Below are positions 18,384 to 26,618 of a stretch of DNA of 64,000 bases, piece by piece. The stretch lies in the NCBI RefSeq assembly GCF_001598355.1, contig NZ_BCYU01000009.1, positions 16,039 to 80,038 of the forward strand, in the 5' to 3' direction. The first letter of the stretch is position 1; the number at the start of each line of letters is the position of its first letter. The notes below the pieces were generated by a model. That model was not told the origin of the DNA. It saw nothing but the letters and a program-made list of their open reading frames with translations, and did no database searches. The stretch comes from Sphingomonas asaccharolytica NBRC 15499 (GTDB lineage: Bacteria; Pseudomonadota; Alphaproteobacteria; Sphingomonadales; Sphingomonadaceae). The position numbers were made by a program, and so were the translations under genes.

Positions 18384-19661
18384 ATGAGCCAAGCATTGAG
18401 GATCCTGATCTCGCTGGTGGCCGGGCTGGCGCTGGGCATCGCGCTCGCCAATTGGGCGCCCGACGCCGGCGGCTGGGTCCTGGTCTTCACCAAGCGGATC
18501 GGCGGCGCCTGGCTGCACGGGCTGCAGATGGTGATCGTGCCGCTGGTCGTGGCGCTGCTGGTGATCGGCATCGCCGCCTCGGCTGAAGCCGCGCGCGCGG
18601 GCAAGATCGCTGGGCGCGCGCTGATCTTCTTCGTCGTCATCCTGTGGTTCAACACGATCATGTCGGCGCTGCTGACGCCGTTGCTGCTCAAGCTGTTTCC
18701 GCTCCGCCCCGATTGGGCCGCGGCGCTCAGGGCCTCGCTGTCGAGCGCCAAGACCGCCGGGCAGGTACCGAGCCTGGGCGATTTCTTCGACAAGATCGTG
18801 CCGACCAACATCATCGACGCCGCCGCGACCGACGCTTTCCTGCCGCTGACCGTGTTCGCGATGGTATTCGCCTTCGCCATCACGCGACTGCAGCCCGATC
18901 GTCGCAAGTTGATGGTCGATTTCTTTCAGGCGATCGCCGACGCGATGATCGTGGTGATCGGCTGGGTGCTGGTGCTCGCGCCGCTCGGCGTGTTCTGCCT
19001 GGCGTTCGGCGTCGGGATGGAGACCGGCGCGGCCGCGTTCGGCGCGCTGGCGCATTATGTCGCGATCGTCTCGACGCTGGGCATCCTGGTGCTGTTGTCG
19101 GCCTATCCGATCGCGGCGATCGGCGCGCGCGTGAGCATCGGGCGGTTCGCCCGTGCCGTGCTGCCGAGCCAGATCGTCGCGATCAGCACCTCGTCGTCGC
19201 TCGCCTCGCTGCCGACCATGCTCCGGTCGAGCGAGGCGATCGGCGCTCCGGCGCGGGTGTCGGGGATCGTCCTGCCGATCGCGGTCGCGGTGTTCCGCGC
19301 GACCAGCCCGGCGATGAACCTGGCAGTTGCGCTCTATGTCGCGCATCTGACCGGGACCCCGATCGGCCCGGGCCAGCTCGCTGCCGGCGTGGTCACCGCA
19401 GCGATCACGACGATGGGATCGGTGTCGCTGCCCGGCACGATCAGCTTCTTCGCCTCCGTCGCGCCGGTGGCGGTGGCGATGGGCGTGCCGCTCGAGGCGC
19501 TGGGGCTGCTGGTCGCGGTCGAGACGGTGCCTGACCTGTTCCGGACCTTGGGCAATGTGACGATGGACGTTGCGGTCACCGGTACGATCGCGGTGCGGAG
19601 TGGCATCACGACGGAGGGTGAGGGCGAGACTGATCGGATGGTTGAGCAGCTGCCTGGGTGA
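18384..19661 (+). CDS. dicarboxylate/amino acid:cation symporter (DAACS family)
   Basis: A 425-residue polytopic membrane transporter of the glutamate/C4-dicarboxylate family. ISTSSSLASLPTML is the serine-rich re-entrant loop HP1. VLPIAVAVFRATSPAMNLAVALYVAHL corresponds to the TM7 region (NMDGT in canonical members, here altered to R-A-T-S-P-A-M-N). GSVSLPGTISF and PDLFRTLGNVTMDV are HP2 and the TM8 asparagine-bearing helix. The departure from NMDGT and the loss of the SSxxT in HP2 suggest a different substrate or ion coupling. It is divergent from glmM. Substrate unknown. Confidence 0.88.
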   Translation: MSQALRILISLVAGLALGIALANWAPDAGGWVLVFTKRIGGAWLHGLQMVIVPLVVALLVIGIAASAEAARAGKIAGRALIFFVVILWFNTIMSALLTPLLLKLFPLRPDWAAALRASLSSAKTAGQVPSLGDFFDKIVPTNIIDAAATDAFLPLTVFAMVFAFAITRLQPDRRKLMVDFFQAIADAMIVVIGWVLVLAPLGVFCLAFGVGMETGAAAFGALAHYVAIVSTLGILVLLSAYPIAAIGARVSIGRFARAVLPSQIVAISTSSSLASLPTMLRSSEAIGAPARVSGIVLPIAVAVFRATSPAMNLAVALYVAHLTGTPIGPGQLAAGVVTAAITTMGSVSLPGTISFFASVAPVAVAMGVPLEALGLLVAVETVPDLFRTLGNVTMDVAVTGTIAVRSGITTEGEGETDRMVEQLPG

Positions 19662-19669
19662 TTAAGGGC

Positions 19670-19838
19670 TCCCTCCCCCTTGTGGGCGCATCAGGTAAAC
19701 AGCGCGGGGCGCTGTTTACCTGATGCGAGAGGGAGCGCCGTAGGCGCGGAAGGGTGAGGGGGACTCTCAGCTTTCGCCGACCCCCCTCATCCTTCCGGCG
19801 CTGGGCGCCTCCCTCCTTCTCCCACAAGGGGAGAAGGA
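19670..19838. repeat. composite palindromic intergenic element
   Basis: The gap between the symporter and NnrU gene stops is filled by a nested inverted structure. Outer ends CCTTGTGGG (19678-19686) and CCCACAAGG (19821-19829) are mirror images. Inside is a hairpin with 19-bp perfect arms around a 3-base loop (19687-19727). Between lie two further arms, GAGGGAGCGCCGTAGGCGC... and its degenerate mirror ...GCGCCTCCCTCC. It looks like a mobile palindromic repeat into which a second hairpin was inserted. Confidence 0.75.
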
Positions 19839-19848
19839 ACTCAGTCTC

Positions 19849-20547
19849 CTACCCGCCGATCCAGCGCCAGATCCCCGCAGGCATCCCCGCCAGCGGCAAA
19901 TGCGCCCAGGTGGCGGCGAGCCACAACGCGATCCCGCCCACGGCCGGCACGACCCCGGCGGGCGTGAACTTGACTCGCCCGCTCAGGATCGCGCCGAGCG
20001 GCCAGTAGCTGGTATTCGCTTCCCATGCCCGCCAGGTCTCGGGCTGGAGCTTTTCCTTCTTCCTGTCCTGCAACGCGGCGCCGACCAAGGCGAGGAAGAT
20101 GATCGTCTTGGCCAGGACGATATTGGCGGGCGTCGGCATCACCAGGATATGCGCCGCGCCCCACAAGGCAAAGCTCCACATCATCGGGTGCCGCGTCACG
20201 CTGAACACGCCGCGTGGCTCGGGTACGGCGCTTGCCGCGCGCGGCGGGCCGGGCAACGCCGGATTGCCGAGCAACGACCCCACGAACATGATGCTCGCGA
20301 AGAACATGATGACCGTGCTCAGGATCCACAATCCGTCGCCGACCGCCCAGAACGGCGCTTCCGCCGGCACCGCGCGGAACGCCAAAGCGAGCCAGCCGAA
20401 CGTCGCCAGCGCTACCAGTGAATAGATGCCCTGGAACGGCAGCTCGCCGATCGCGCGGACGATCGGGGCACGCAACGGATGCGACAGCAGGAAATGCGAC
20501 CCGACGAACGCCACCGCGGCGGCGATTTCCCAGCATAACGGACTCAT
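19849..20547 (-). CDS. NnrU family membrane protein
   Basis: A 232-residue membrane protein with six to seven hydrophobic helices. GSHFLLSHPLRAPIVRAIGE at the start, VFSVTRHPMMWSFALWGAAH in the middle, and W-RAWEANTSYWPLGAI match the NnrU/isoprenylcysteine-methyltransferase-like membrane family. NnrU is named from nitrite/nitric-oxide gene clusters of denitrifiers, but many members lie far from such genes, as here. The histidine/arginine pair in TRHPMMW is conserved in that superfamily. ATG 20547 opens the conserved region. Function unknown. Confidence 0.85.
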   Translation of the reverse strand: MSPLCWEIAAAVAFVGSHFLLSHPLRAPIVRAIGELPFQGIYSLVALATFGWLALAFRAVPAEAPFWAVGDGLWILSTVIMFFASIMFVGSLLGNPALPGPPRAASAVPEPRGVFSVTRHPMMWSFALWGAAHILVMPTPANIVLAKTIIFLALVGAALQDRKKEKLQPETWRAWEANTSYWPLGAILSGRVKFTPAGVVPAVGGIALWLAATWAHLPLAGMPAGIWRWIGG

Positions 20548-20606
20548 GGATCCTCTCCCGAAACCGTTTCTGGGGAGAGGCTAGGACGGATCGACGTTCA
20601 AACCAA

Positions 20607-20730
20607 TCCTCCCCCGCCAGGGGGAGGTGGCGCCGAAGGCGACGGAGGGGGCGGACAGCGAGACACTCACCGTCGTGCTTCCTCCCCTTCCGTCAGGCTG
20701 CGCCTGCCACCTCCCCCTGGCGGGGGAGGA
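20607..20730. repeat. 124-bp element with perfect 25-bp inverted ends
   Basis: TCCTCCCCCGCCAGGGGGAG... starting at 20607 is the exact reverse complement of the 25 bases ending at 20730. Each end is itself a short hairpin (CTCCCCC-GCCA-GGGGGAG). About 74 bp of non-coding sequence lie between the ends. It sits in the 223-bp gap between NnrU and the POT transporter. The shape is that of a non-autonomous, REP- or MITE-like element. A small related hairpin is at 51941. Confidence 0.9.
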
Positions 20731-20770
20731 TTTAAAACTGCCAGCCGCGCTCAGGGCAGAATGTCGATAC

Positions 20771-22582
20771 TCACTGGACCCCGTGCATCCACTTCTTGAG
20801 CGGCCAGGACAGCAACAACAGCAACACGCCCAGTCCAATCGCAATCAGCGCGATCATCGTGAAGGTGTGCGTATAGATATCCAGGCTGACCTTCAGATTG
20901 GTGACCTGCCCGCCGACGGTGTCGACACTGGCAAACTGGGCGACCAGGCCGGCGACATATTGCGCGACCGAGATCGACAGGAACCACACGCCCATCATCA
21001 GCCCGACGACGCGCGCGATCGACAATTTGGTAATCATCGATAGCCCCACGGGCGAAATGCAGAGCTCTGCGATCGAGTGGATCACATAGAGCCCGGCGAG
21101 CCACCACAGGCCGACCTTGAAGCTGCTGTCGGCGAAGGTCGAGCCCCAGACGAGGAACAGGAAGCCAGCGCCCACGCCCATCAACGCGCCGGCGAACTTG
21201 ATCGGGATCGATGGCTCCCAGCCGCGCCGCGCGAGCCAGCCCCACAAAGCGCTCATCACCGGCGCGAGCAGCACGATCGAGATCGGGTTGAAATTCTGCG
21301 TCTGTGGCGCCGACATTACCCAGTCGCCGATCACGGTGCGGTCGGTATTGCGGTCGGCGAACAGGGTCAGGCTCGACCCGGCCTGTTCGAACAAGGTCCA
21401 GAAGACGACGTTGAAGACGATCAGCACCATCGCCGCGACCATCATCTCGCCTTCCTTGCGGCTACCCTTCACGAACGACCAGATGAGGATGCCGGGAACC
21501 GAGATGATGAAGGTGCCGAACAGCAATTTACCCGTGAGCGGGAGCGACGCGAGATATCCGATGAAGCCCGATCCCGCGGCGGGTTCTTCGGCCTGCATCA
21601 AATTGACGAACAGGAAATAGACCACCGGCACGGCGACGATCGAGAGGGCGTAGATCAGCATCGCCCGGTCGGGGCCTTCGCGTGGCGGTGGGTTGCCGTA
21701 CGCGTCGAGCCGGCCGCCATGATAACTGATCATGAAGAACGAAATCACCATCGCCACGCCGGCGAGCCCGAGCCCGAACGGCCATCCGAAACTGTCGGCG
21801 AAGATCGCGCAGAGGAACTGGCCGAGGATCGAGCCGGTGTTGATTCCCATGTAGAAGATGGTGAAGCCGGCATCGCGGCGGCGGTCGCCTTGCTCGTAGA
21901 GCTCGCCGACCATCGTCGAGATATTGGGCTTGAAGAAGCCATTGCCGACCGAGACCAGCGACAGCGCGCAGAGCAGGATCATCGTCAGGAAAGGGCTGCG
22001 CTCGGCCTCTTCGGCAAAACTGCCCTTGGCGAGCTTGCGGACTTCCTTGCCGTCGGCAGCGAGCAGCGACATGCTGCCGTCGTCATTGCCGCGCATCGTC
22101 AGCTTCTGGCCGTTGTCGACGATGTAGCGCGCTTCCTTGGCATCGCTGGTCGGAGCGTCGCGGAAATTGGTGACGACCACTTCGTACTTCTTGCCGTCGA
22201 TCACCTGATAGGGCTTGGCCGGCTGGCCGCCGAAGGCGAGCGTGAAATAACCGACCGCCATCATCAGCGCGCCGAACCGCACCGCCCGTTTCGAGCCGAG
22301 ATATTGGTCGGCAAGCAGCCCGCCGACCAGCGGAGTCAGATAGACCAAGGCGGTATAGCCGCCATAAAGGCCAGTCGAGGCGCGGTCGCCAAGGATGAAA
22401 TGCTTGGTGAGGTAGAGCGTGAGCAGCGCTCGCATGCCGTAAAAGCCGAACCGCTCCCACATTTCGGTGCCGAACAGCCAGAATAGCGGCTTGGGATGGC
22501 CGAACCAGGTTCCCTCGGCCGCCGGGTTGATATGGGTGATATCTGGCTCGCGCGGATTGTCCGCGGTCGGGGTGTCCACCAT
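20771..22582 (-). CDS. peptide MFS transporter (POT/PTR family) with an inserted domain
   Basis: A 603-residue proton-coupled oligopeptide transporter. EMWERFGFYGMRALLTLYL (residues 40-58) is the ExxERFxYYG proton/peptide motif, and FTIFYMGINTGSILGQFLC is the PTR2 signature 2. Twelve to fourteen hydrophobic helices are present. Residues ~121-197 (YQVIDGKKYEVVV...LTMRGNDDGSMSLLAADGKEVRK) form a hydrophilic beta-rich insert after the fourth helix, unlike the compact E. coli DtpA-type proteins of ~490 residues. The extra length explains the size. ATG 22582 starts the gene, 149 bp from the divergent nitroreductase. Confidence 0.92.
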   Translation of the reverse strand: MVDTPTADNPREPDITHINPAAEGTWFGHPKPLFWLFGTEMWERFGFYGMRALLTLYLTKHFILGDRASTGLYGGYTALVYLTPLVGGLLADQYLGSKRAVRFGALMMAVGYFTLAFGGQPAKPYQVIDGKKYEVVVTNFRDAPTSDAKEARYIVDNGQKLTMRGNDDGSMSLLAADGKEVRKLAKGSFAEEAERSPFLTMILLCALSLVSVGNGFFKPNISTMVGELYEQGDRRRDAGFTIFYMGINTGSILGQFLCAIFADSFGWPFGLGLAGVAMVISFFMISYHGGRLDAYGNPPPREGPDRAMLIYALSIVAVPVVYFLFVNLMQAEEPAAGSGFIGYLASLPLTGKLLFGTFIISVPGILIWSFVKGSRKEGEMMVAAMVLIVFNVVFWTLFEQAGSSLTLFADRNTDRTVIGDWVMSAPQTQNFNPISIVLLAPVMSALWGWLARRGWEPSIPIKFAGALMGVGAGFLFLVWGSTFADSSFKVGLWWLAGLYVIHSIAELCISPVGLSMITKLSIARVVGLMMGVWFLSISVAQYVAGLVAQFASVDTVGGQVTNLKVSLDIYTHTFTMIALIAIGLGVLLLLLSWPLKKWMHGVQ

Positions 22583-22731
22583 GCATTCGCTCCCTGAATT
22601 CTTGCTCTCGCCGTCTCAAAACGCAGCGAGTGGATGGAGCGAGACTAGCGGCAAAGCAGGGCGAGTAAATATACCGCCGACAGCCCGCGGACGCCGTTGC
22701 CGCTGGGCGCGCGCCCCCCTAGATCACGGCC

Positions 22732-23310
22732 ATGTTCAACGACCGCTCTACCCCGCTTTCGCTGCTGTCGACCCGCCGGTCGGGCAAGCCGCGCGATCTT
22801 GTCGCGCCCGGTCCCGACGATGCGCAGCTGCGGCAAATCCTGGAGATCGCGGCGCGCACTCCCGACCATGGCAAGCTCGCGCCGTGGCGGTTCGTGATCG
22901 TCCCCGCCGACAAGCGCGCCGCGCTGGCCGAACTGATCACCACGGCCTATCGCGCCGAGCGTCCCCAAGCGGCTCGGCTGGAGATCGAGGCGCTCGAGCA
23001 ATTCGCGATCCAGGCGCCTACTTTGGTGGTGGTGCTGTCATCGCCCAAGGTCGACAGCCACATCCCGCTTTGGGAACAGCAATTGTCGGCCGGCGCCGCG
23101 GCCATGAACCTGCTTCACGCCGCGCATGCCCTGGGGTTCGCCGGCGGCTGGCTGACCGGTTGGGCGGCCTATTCGGACGCGGTCCGCGATGCGTTCGGCG
23201 CGGAGCCCGAACGGATCGCCGGGTATATCTTCTTGGGAACGCCGGCAAAGCAACTAGAAGAAAGGCCGCGCCCTGATTTGCAAAAGATTATTTCAACATG
23301 GCAAGGGTAA
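22732..23310 (+). CDS. nitroreductase family protein
   Basis: A 192-residue FMN-dependent oxidoreductase of the YdjA type. LLSTRRSGKPRDL gives the N-terminal arginines that bind FMN phosphate, ILEIAARTPDHGKLAPWRFVIV is the family's second block, and QQLSAGAAAMNLLHAAHALGFAGGWLTG is the conserved dimer/active-site helix. GYIFLGTP near the C-terminus is also typical. Substrates vary from quinones to nitroaromatics, so the true role is not known. It is followed after 39 bp by a GntR regulator on the same strand. Confidence 0.9.
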   Translation: MFNDRSTPLSLLSTRRSGKPRDLVAPGPDDAQLRQILEIAARTPDHGKLAPWRFVIVPADKRAALAELITTAYRAERPQAARLEIEALEQFAIQAPTLVVVLSSPKVDSHIPLWEQQLSAGAAAMNLLHAAHALGFAGGWLTGWAAYSDAVRDAFGAEPERIAGYIFLGTPAKQLEERPRPDLQKIISTWQG

Positions 23311-23349
23311 TTGACTGGACTCTTTTGACCATTGCTGTATTAATGCACC

Positions 23350-23703
23350 ATGGCACTTAGCAATGATGACAGCCCGGTTTACATCCGGTTGAGGGGCACG
23401 ATCTCGGCGGCAATCCTGCGGGGCGAATATCGTGCGGGCGACCAATTGCCGTCGGTCCGCGCCCTCGCGGCCGAACACGGCGCCAACCCGCTGACGGTGG
23501 CCAAGGCCTATCAGAGTTTTCAGGACGATGGTTATGTCGAGGTGCGGCGCGGGGTCGGCATGTTCGTCCTGCCCGGCGCGGCGGAAAAGCTCCGCATCGC
23601 CGAGCGCGATCGCTTCGTGACGCAGCAATGGCCCCGCATCGCCGATTATATCGAGCTGCTCGGGCTCGACGCCGCCGATCTGCTTGAGCGCGAAGGCGCC
23701 TGA
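23350..23703 (+). CDS. short GntR-family (YtrA-like) transcriptional regulator
   Basis: A 117-residue regulator with a GntR winged helix (residues ~10-75: SPVYIRLRGTISAAILRGEYRAGDQLPSVRALAAEHG, then NPLTVAKAYQSFQDDGYVEVRRGVGMFV). Only ~40 residues follow, so it belongs to the small YtrA subfamily, which usually controls a neighbouring membrane transporter or its own operon. Upstream, TTGACT at 23311 and TTGACC at 23325 are near AT-rich sequence (TGTATTAAT), but the spacing is poor for a firm promoter call. Only about 4 nt separate that AT-rich run from ATG 23350, and no ribosome site is clear. Confidence 0.85.
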   Translation: MALSNDDSPVYIRLRGTISAAILRGEYRAGDQLPSVRALAAEHGANPLTVAKAYQSFQDDGYVEVRRGVGMFVLPGAAEKLRIAERDRFVTQQWPRIADYIELLGLDAADLLEREGA

Positions 23704-23852
23704 ATTCCGCCCGAATTCCGGCCCTTACGGTCGCTGGAAAGCGCCTTGGAGCGCCCATCCGCGCCGCGGCCGTCTCTGCACGACGATCGCCCAAATGCGG
23801 CCGCTCAGCGATCCGCTTTGACGTGGCGAGCGCTGCCGGTAATTAGCTGATC

Positions 23853-25412
23853 ATGGCGGGGCAGGAAACGGGAAGCGGGTCAGCCGCCGCGCTCAAGCCC
23901 GGCACAATCCTGGTCAGTCGCGCGGCGATCGGCATTCTGGCGGCGGTGTTCCTCGTCGCGCTCGTCCGATTTACGGCGCACGCGTCCATCGCGTTCCATT
24001 TTCCCTATGCCTTCGATTACGGCGAAGGCGTCGTCTGGCAGCAGATGCGCAACATCGTCCAGGGCGAGGGTTACCAGGCGATCGGGATCTATCCCGCGAT
24101 TGCTTATGAATACCCGCCTTTATTCCATCTTTGCGCGGCAGGTGTCGCGCGGATCACCGGGATCGACGAGCTTTACGCCGGGCGGCTGGTGTCGGTGGCG
24201 TCGGCGGTCGCATGTGCCATGCTCATCGCCCGGCTGACCGCTTATGCCCTCGCCGGCGAAAACCGGAAGGTGGTCTTCGGTGCCGCGACGATTGCAGGAT
24301 TGGCGTTCCTCACGCTGCCGGTGGTCGACGAATGGGCGCTGTTGATGCGGATCGATCTGTTGGCATGCGCCTTGTCGCTCGCAGGTATGGTGCTGGCGAT
24401 TCACGCCCCTCGGTCGATTAGCGCCTGTGTCGCTGCCGGCCTTATGTTCACGGCGGCATTGTACACGCGCCAAACCAGCCTGCCGGCGCCAGCGGGCGCG
24501 TTCCTGGTCCTTGTCGCCGTGCGCCCTTCACGGGCCTGGCTGATGGCTGCCGTTGCGGTCGCGAGCGGGCTGGCGGTCCTTGCTATGCTCGAAGCCGCTA
24601 CCCAGGGCGGCTTTCTGCTGAATATCGTTTCGTACAATATCAATCGCATCATCTGGGATCACGCATCTGCTTTCGGCGTGGTGCTGCTGGCCAATGTCGC
24701 GGTAATCGGGATAGGAACATTCGGCCTTCTCGACAGCGTTCGCTGCTCGGGCCTGCGGCATTGGCGTGATCTAAAGGCGTGGCTCGCCGCCGATCTGAAA
24801 AACGTGGCGATTTCGGTCGTCGTCGCGGCACTGGCGTGCAAGACGTTGATGCTGCCGGCGATCCTGAAATCGGGCGCGAGCGACAATTACCTGATCGACT
24901 GGTTTTCCGAGCTCGCAATATTGTTCGGCATCGCGATGGTGCCGGTGTTGCGTTCGACATTGCGTTTGCCGGCGAAACCGAACGTGATCCTGCTGGGGTT
25001 GGTCGGCATTGTCCTGCCGCTGCAAACCGCCGGCGCCGGGCTGTTGCCCGATCGCGGCGCCGTCGACGTTCAGCAGCGAGCGCTTGACGCGATCGTCGAT
25101 CGCATCCGTCAGACCAAACGACCCGTGATTTCCGACGACGCGACACTCTTGATCCGCGCGGGGCAATCGATGCACTGGGAGCCATCCATCGTTGCCGAGC
25201 TAGGCAGCGCCGGGCGCTATGACGAATCGAAGTTCGTGACGCTGATCGAAGAACACCGGTTCGGATTCTTCATCACCGATGGCGATCGCGGTGACGTGGT
25301 GTTCGACCAACGGTTCAATCCGAAGGTCGTCGAAGCTATCCACCTCGCCTATCCTCGCCGCGAACGCATTGGCGGACGGGTTCTGCATCTGCCTGGTAAG
25401 GACGGCAATTGA
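23853..25412 (+). CDS. polytopic membrane protein, GT-C glycosyltransferase-like
   Basis: A 519-residue protein with about ten or more hydrophobic helices and a C-terminal soluble domain (residues ~395-519). The first extracytoplasmic loop has FDYGEG (54-59) and YEYPPLFHL (85-93), the kind of acidic plus aromatic/proline loop found in GT-C glycosyltransferases such as the GT39/ArnT group. The family is not certain; it could be an undescribed membrane protein. Codon choice and lower GC than neighbours suggest recent arrival. Downstream, the sequence runs straight into a scrap of a nat gene. It has no same-strand partner within 500 bp. Confidence 0.6.
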   Translation: MAGQETGSGSAAALKPGTILVSRAAIGILAAVFLVALVRFTAHASIAFHFPYAFDYGEGVVWQQMRNIVQGEGYQAIGIYPAIAYEYPPLFHLCAAGVARITGIDELYAGRLVSVASAVACAMLIARLTAYALAGENRKVVFGAATIAGLAFLTLPVVDEWALLMRIDLLACALSLAGMVLAIHAPRSISACVAAGLMFTAALYTRQTSLPAPAGAFLVLVAVRPSRAWLMAAVAVASGLAVLAMLEAATQGGFLLNIVSYNINRIIWDHASAFGVVLLANVAVIGIGTFGLLDSVRCSGLRHWRDLKAWLAADLKNVAISVVVAALACKTLMLPAILKSGASDNYLIDWFSELAILFGIAMVPVLRSTLRLPAKPNVILLGLVGIVLPLQTAGAGLLPDRGAVDVQQRALDAIVDRIRQTKRPVISDDATLLIRAGQSMHWEPSIVAELGSAGRYDESKFVTLIEEHRFGFFITDGDRGDVVFDQRFNPKVVEAIHLAYPRRERIGGRVLHLPGKDGN

Positions 25413-25425
25413 GGGCGGCACGCTG

Positions 25426-25475
25426 GAGCAGCCCAACCGCGCAACTCTCTCTTCGCTCAGGTCGATCCCGAATAC
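25426..25475 (-). pseudogene. duplicated 3' scrap of arylamine N-acetyltransferase gene
   Basis: About 50 bp that closely match the last codons of nat (26628-26678), same strand, one single-base gap and a handful of substitutions. Read on the minus strand it encodes FGIDLSEERVARLG, against FGIDLSEEEVARLG in the intact gene. There is no upstream coding part, so it is a fragment, not a gene. It lies between the membrane protein and the VOC gene; the intact copy lies on the other side of the VOC and DLH genes, so the two copies bracket them as direct repeats. Confidence 0.8.
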
Positions 25476-25480
25476 GTGCC

Positions 25481-25879
25481 TTAGAAAGGCTCCGATATCC
25501 CCAGCATGTTGCCTTCACTATCGCGGAACCAGGCTGCATATTCGCCCGCCCCCTTGCTCGGATAATTGCCCTGGATCGTTGCAATACTGTCCTCGGTCCG
25601 CAGCCGGCCCTCGCTATAGTCTTCGAAGACGACGCCGTTCGACCTCAGCTGTGCGACCGCCGCCCGCAAATCCTCCACTTCGAATCCCAGCTGCGTAAAC
25701 GCGCCATCCGACTTGCCGGCGGATACGAATAAGGCGAATTCGCACGATCCGATCACATACCGCACTCCGCCCGGCCGCGTTTCGTCGGCCGTGAGGCCCA
25801 GCTTCTCGGCGTACCAGGCGCGTGCCCGATCGAGATCCTGCACCGGAAGTCTCGCGACAATCTTCTTGACGCCCAGCAT
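25481..25879 (-). CDS. VOC family (glyoxalase/bleomycin-resistance-like) protein
   Basis: A 132-residue protein of the vicinal oxygen chelate fold. The first module (VARLPVQDLDRARAWYAEKLGL) and the second (AAWFRDSEGNMLGISEPF, carrying a metal-ligand glutamate position) are both recognisable, with FEVEDLRAAVAQLRSNGV between. ATG 25879 has GGAGG five bases upstream, so it beats the longer frame to 25912. VOC proteins may be isomerases, dioxygenases or drug-binding proteins; this one cannot be placed further. It is divergent from the DLH-like gene by 99 bp. Confidence 0.85.
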   Translation of the reverse strand: MLGVKKIVARLPVQDLDRARAWYAEKLGLTADETRPGGVRYVIGSCEFALFVSAGKSDGAFTQLGFEVEDLRAAVAQLRSNGVVFEDYSEGRLRTEDSIATIQGNYPSKGAGEYAAWFRDSEGNMLGISEPF

Positions 25880-25978
25880 ACGTCCTCCACCATTGATCGG
25901 TCGGTCTTCCAAAGCGGACCGCCTGAATCGGGCCGGCCATGGTCAGGCCGCCCGGGATATGAACAACCGGACACTCAT

Positions 25979-26563
25979 ATGGCAACGATCGCGATCTTTC
26001 ACTCGGTCTTGGGCTTGAGAGCGATCGAGCTCGCCACCGTCGCGCGCTTTCAGGCCCGCGGCCATAGCGTCTTCGCACCCGACCTGTTCGAGGGGCGGAC
26101 GGCCGCCACGGTGGAGGAGGGGTTCGCGATTATGGAGCAGGTCGGTTGGCCGCTGATCTGTGATCGAGCTCGCGCCGCGCTGGAGCAAGCACCGTCAACG
26201 ACCGTCCTGCTTGGCTTTTCCATGGGTGCTGGGGTGGTTTCGTCGATCTGGCCCGAACGCCGGCAAGCGAGTGGAATCGTGCTGCTGCACGGCCTGGCGA
26301 GCGTACCTGCAAATCTCGATCCACGTGTTCCGGTTCAGGTGCACCTGGCGGATCCCGATCCCTTTGCGCTGCCGTCTCAGCTGCACGAATGGATGCGTCT
26401 GGCTGCGGCATCCGGGATGGAAATGTATCGATACCCTGGTCTCGGGCATTTCTTCACCGATCCCTCCCTGAACGACTTCGATGCCGATGGGGCAGAGCTG
26501 GTATGGGATCGGGTCAGCCGATTCCTTGATACGGTAGATCACGGCGCGAAGGCGCAAAGTTGA
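25979..26563 (+). CDS. dienelactone hydrolase-like alpha/beta hydrolase with Ser nucleophile
   Basis: A 194-residue alpha/beta hydrolase. The frame HSVLGLRAIELATVARFQARGHSVFAPDLFEG is the DLH family start. The nucleophile elbow is GFSMGAG with serine (about Ser81) where true dienelactone hydrolases have cysteine (compare the 59.2 kb gene, GYCLGGR). The Asp region (LADPDPFA) and His region (YPGLGHFF) complete a triad. It is shorter than typical DLH (about 230). ATG 25979 lies in a weak ribosome context. It sits between two copies of the nat 3' end. Confidence 0.8.
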   Translation: MATIAIFHSVLGLRAIELATVARFQARGHSVFAPDLFEGRTAATVEEGFAIMEQVGWPLICDRARAALEQAPSTTVLLGFSMGAGVVSSIWPERRQASGIVLLHGLASVPANLDPRVPVQVHLADPDPFALPSQLHEWMRLAAASGMEMYRYPGLGHFFTDPSLNDFDADGAELVWDRVSRFLDTVDHGAKAQS

Positions 26564-26618
26564 TTCGCGTAGCGGCGCGGCCGGCGCAGAAGAGTTTCCG
26601 TACCTCCGCGTGAGGCAA

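Noticed and set aside
23311..23349. Sigma-70 promoter and leaderless start for the GntR gene
   Set aside because: Candidate -35 boxes exist but spacing to the AT-rich -10 candidate is too long or too short to support a call.
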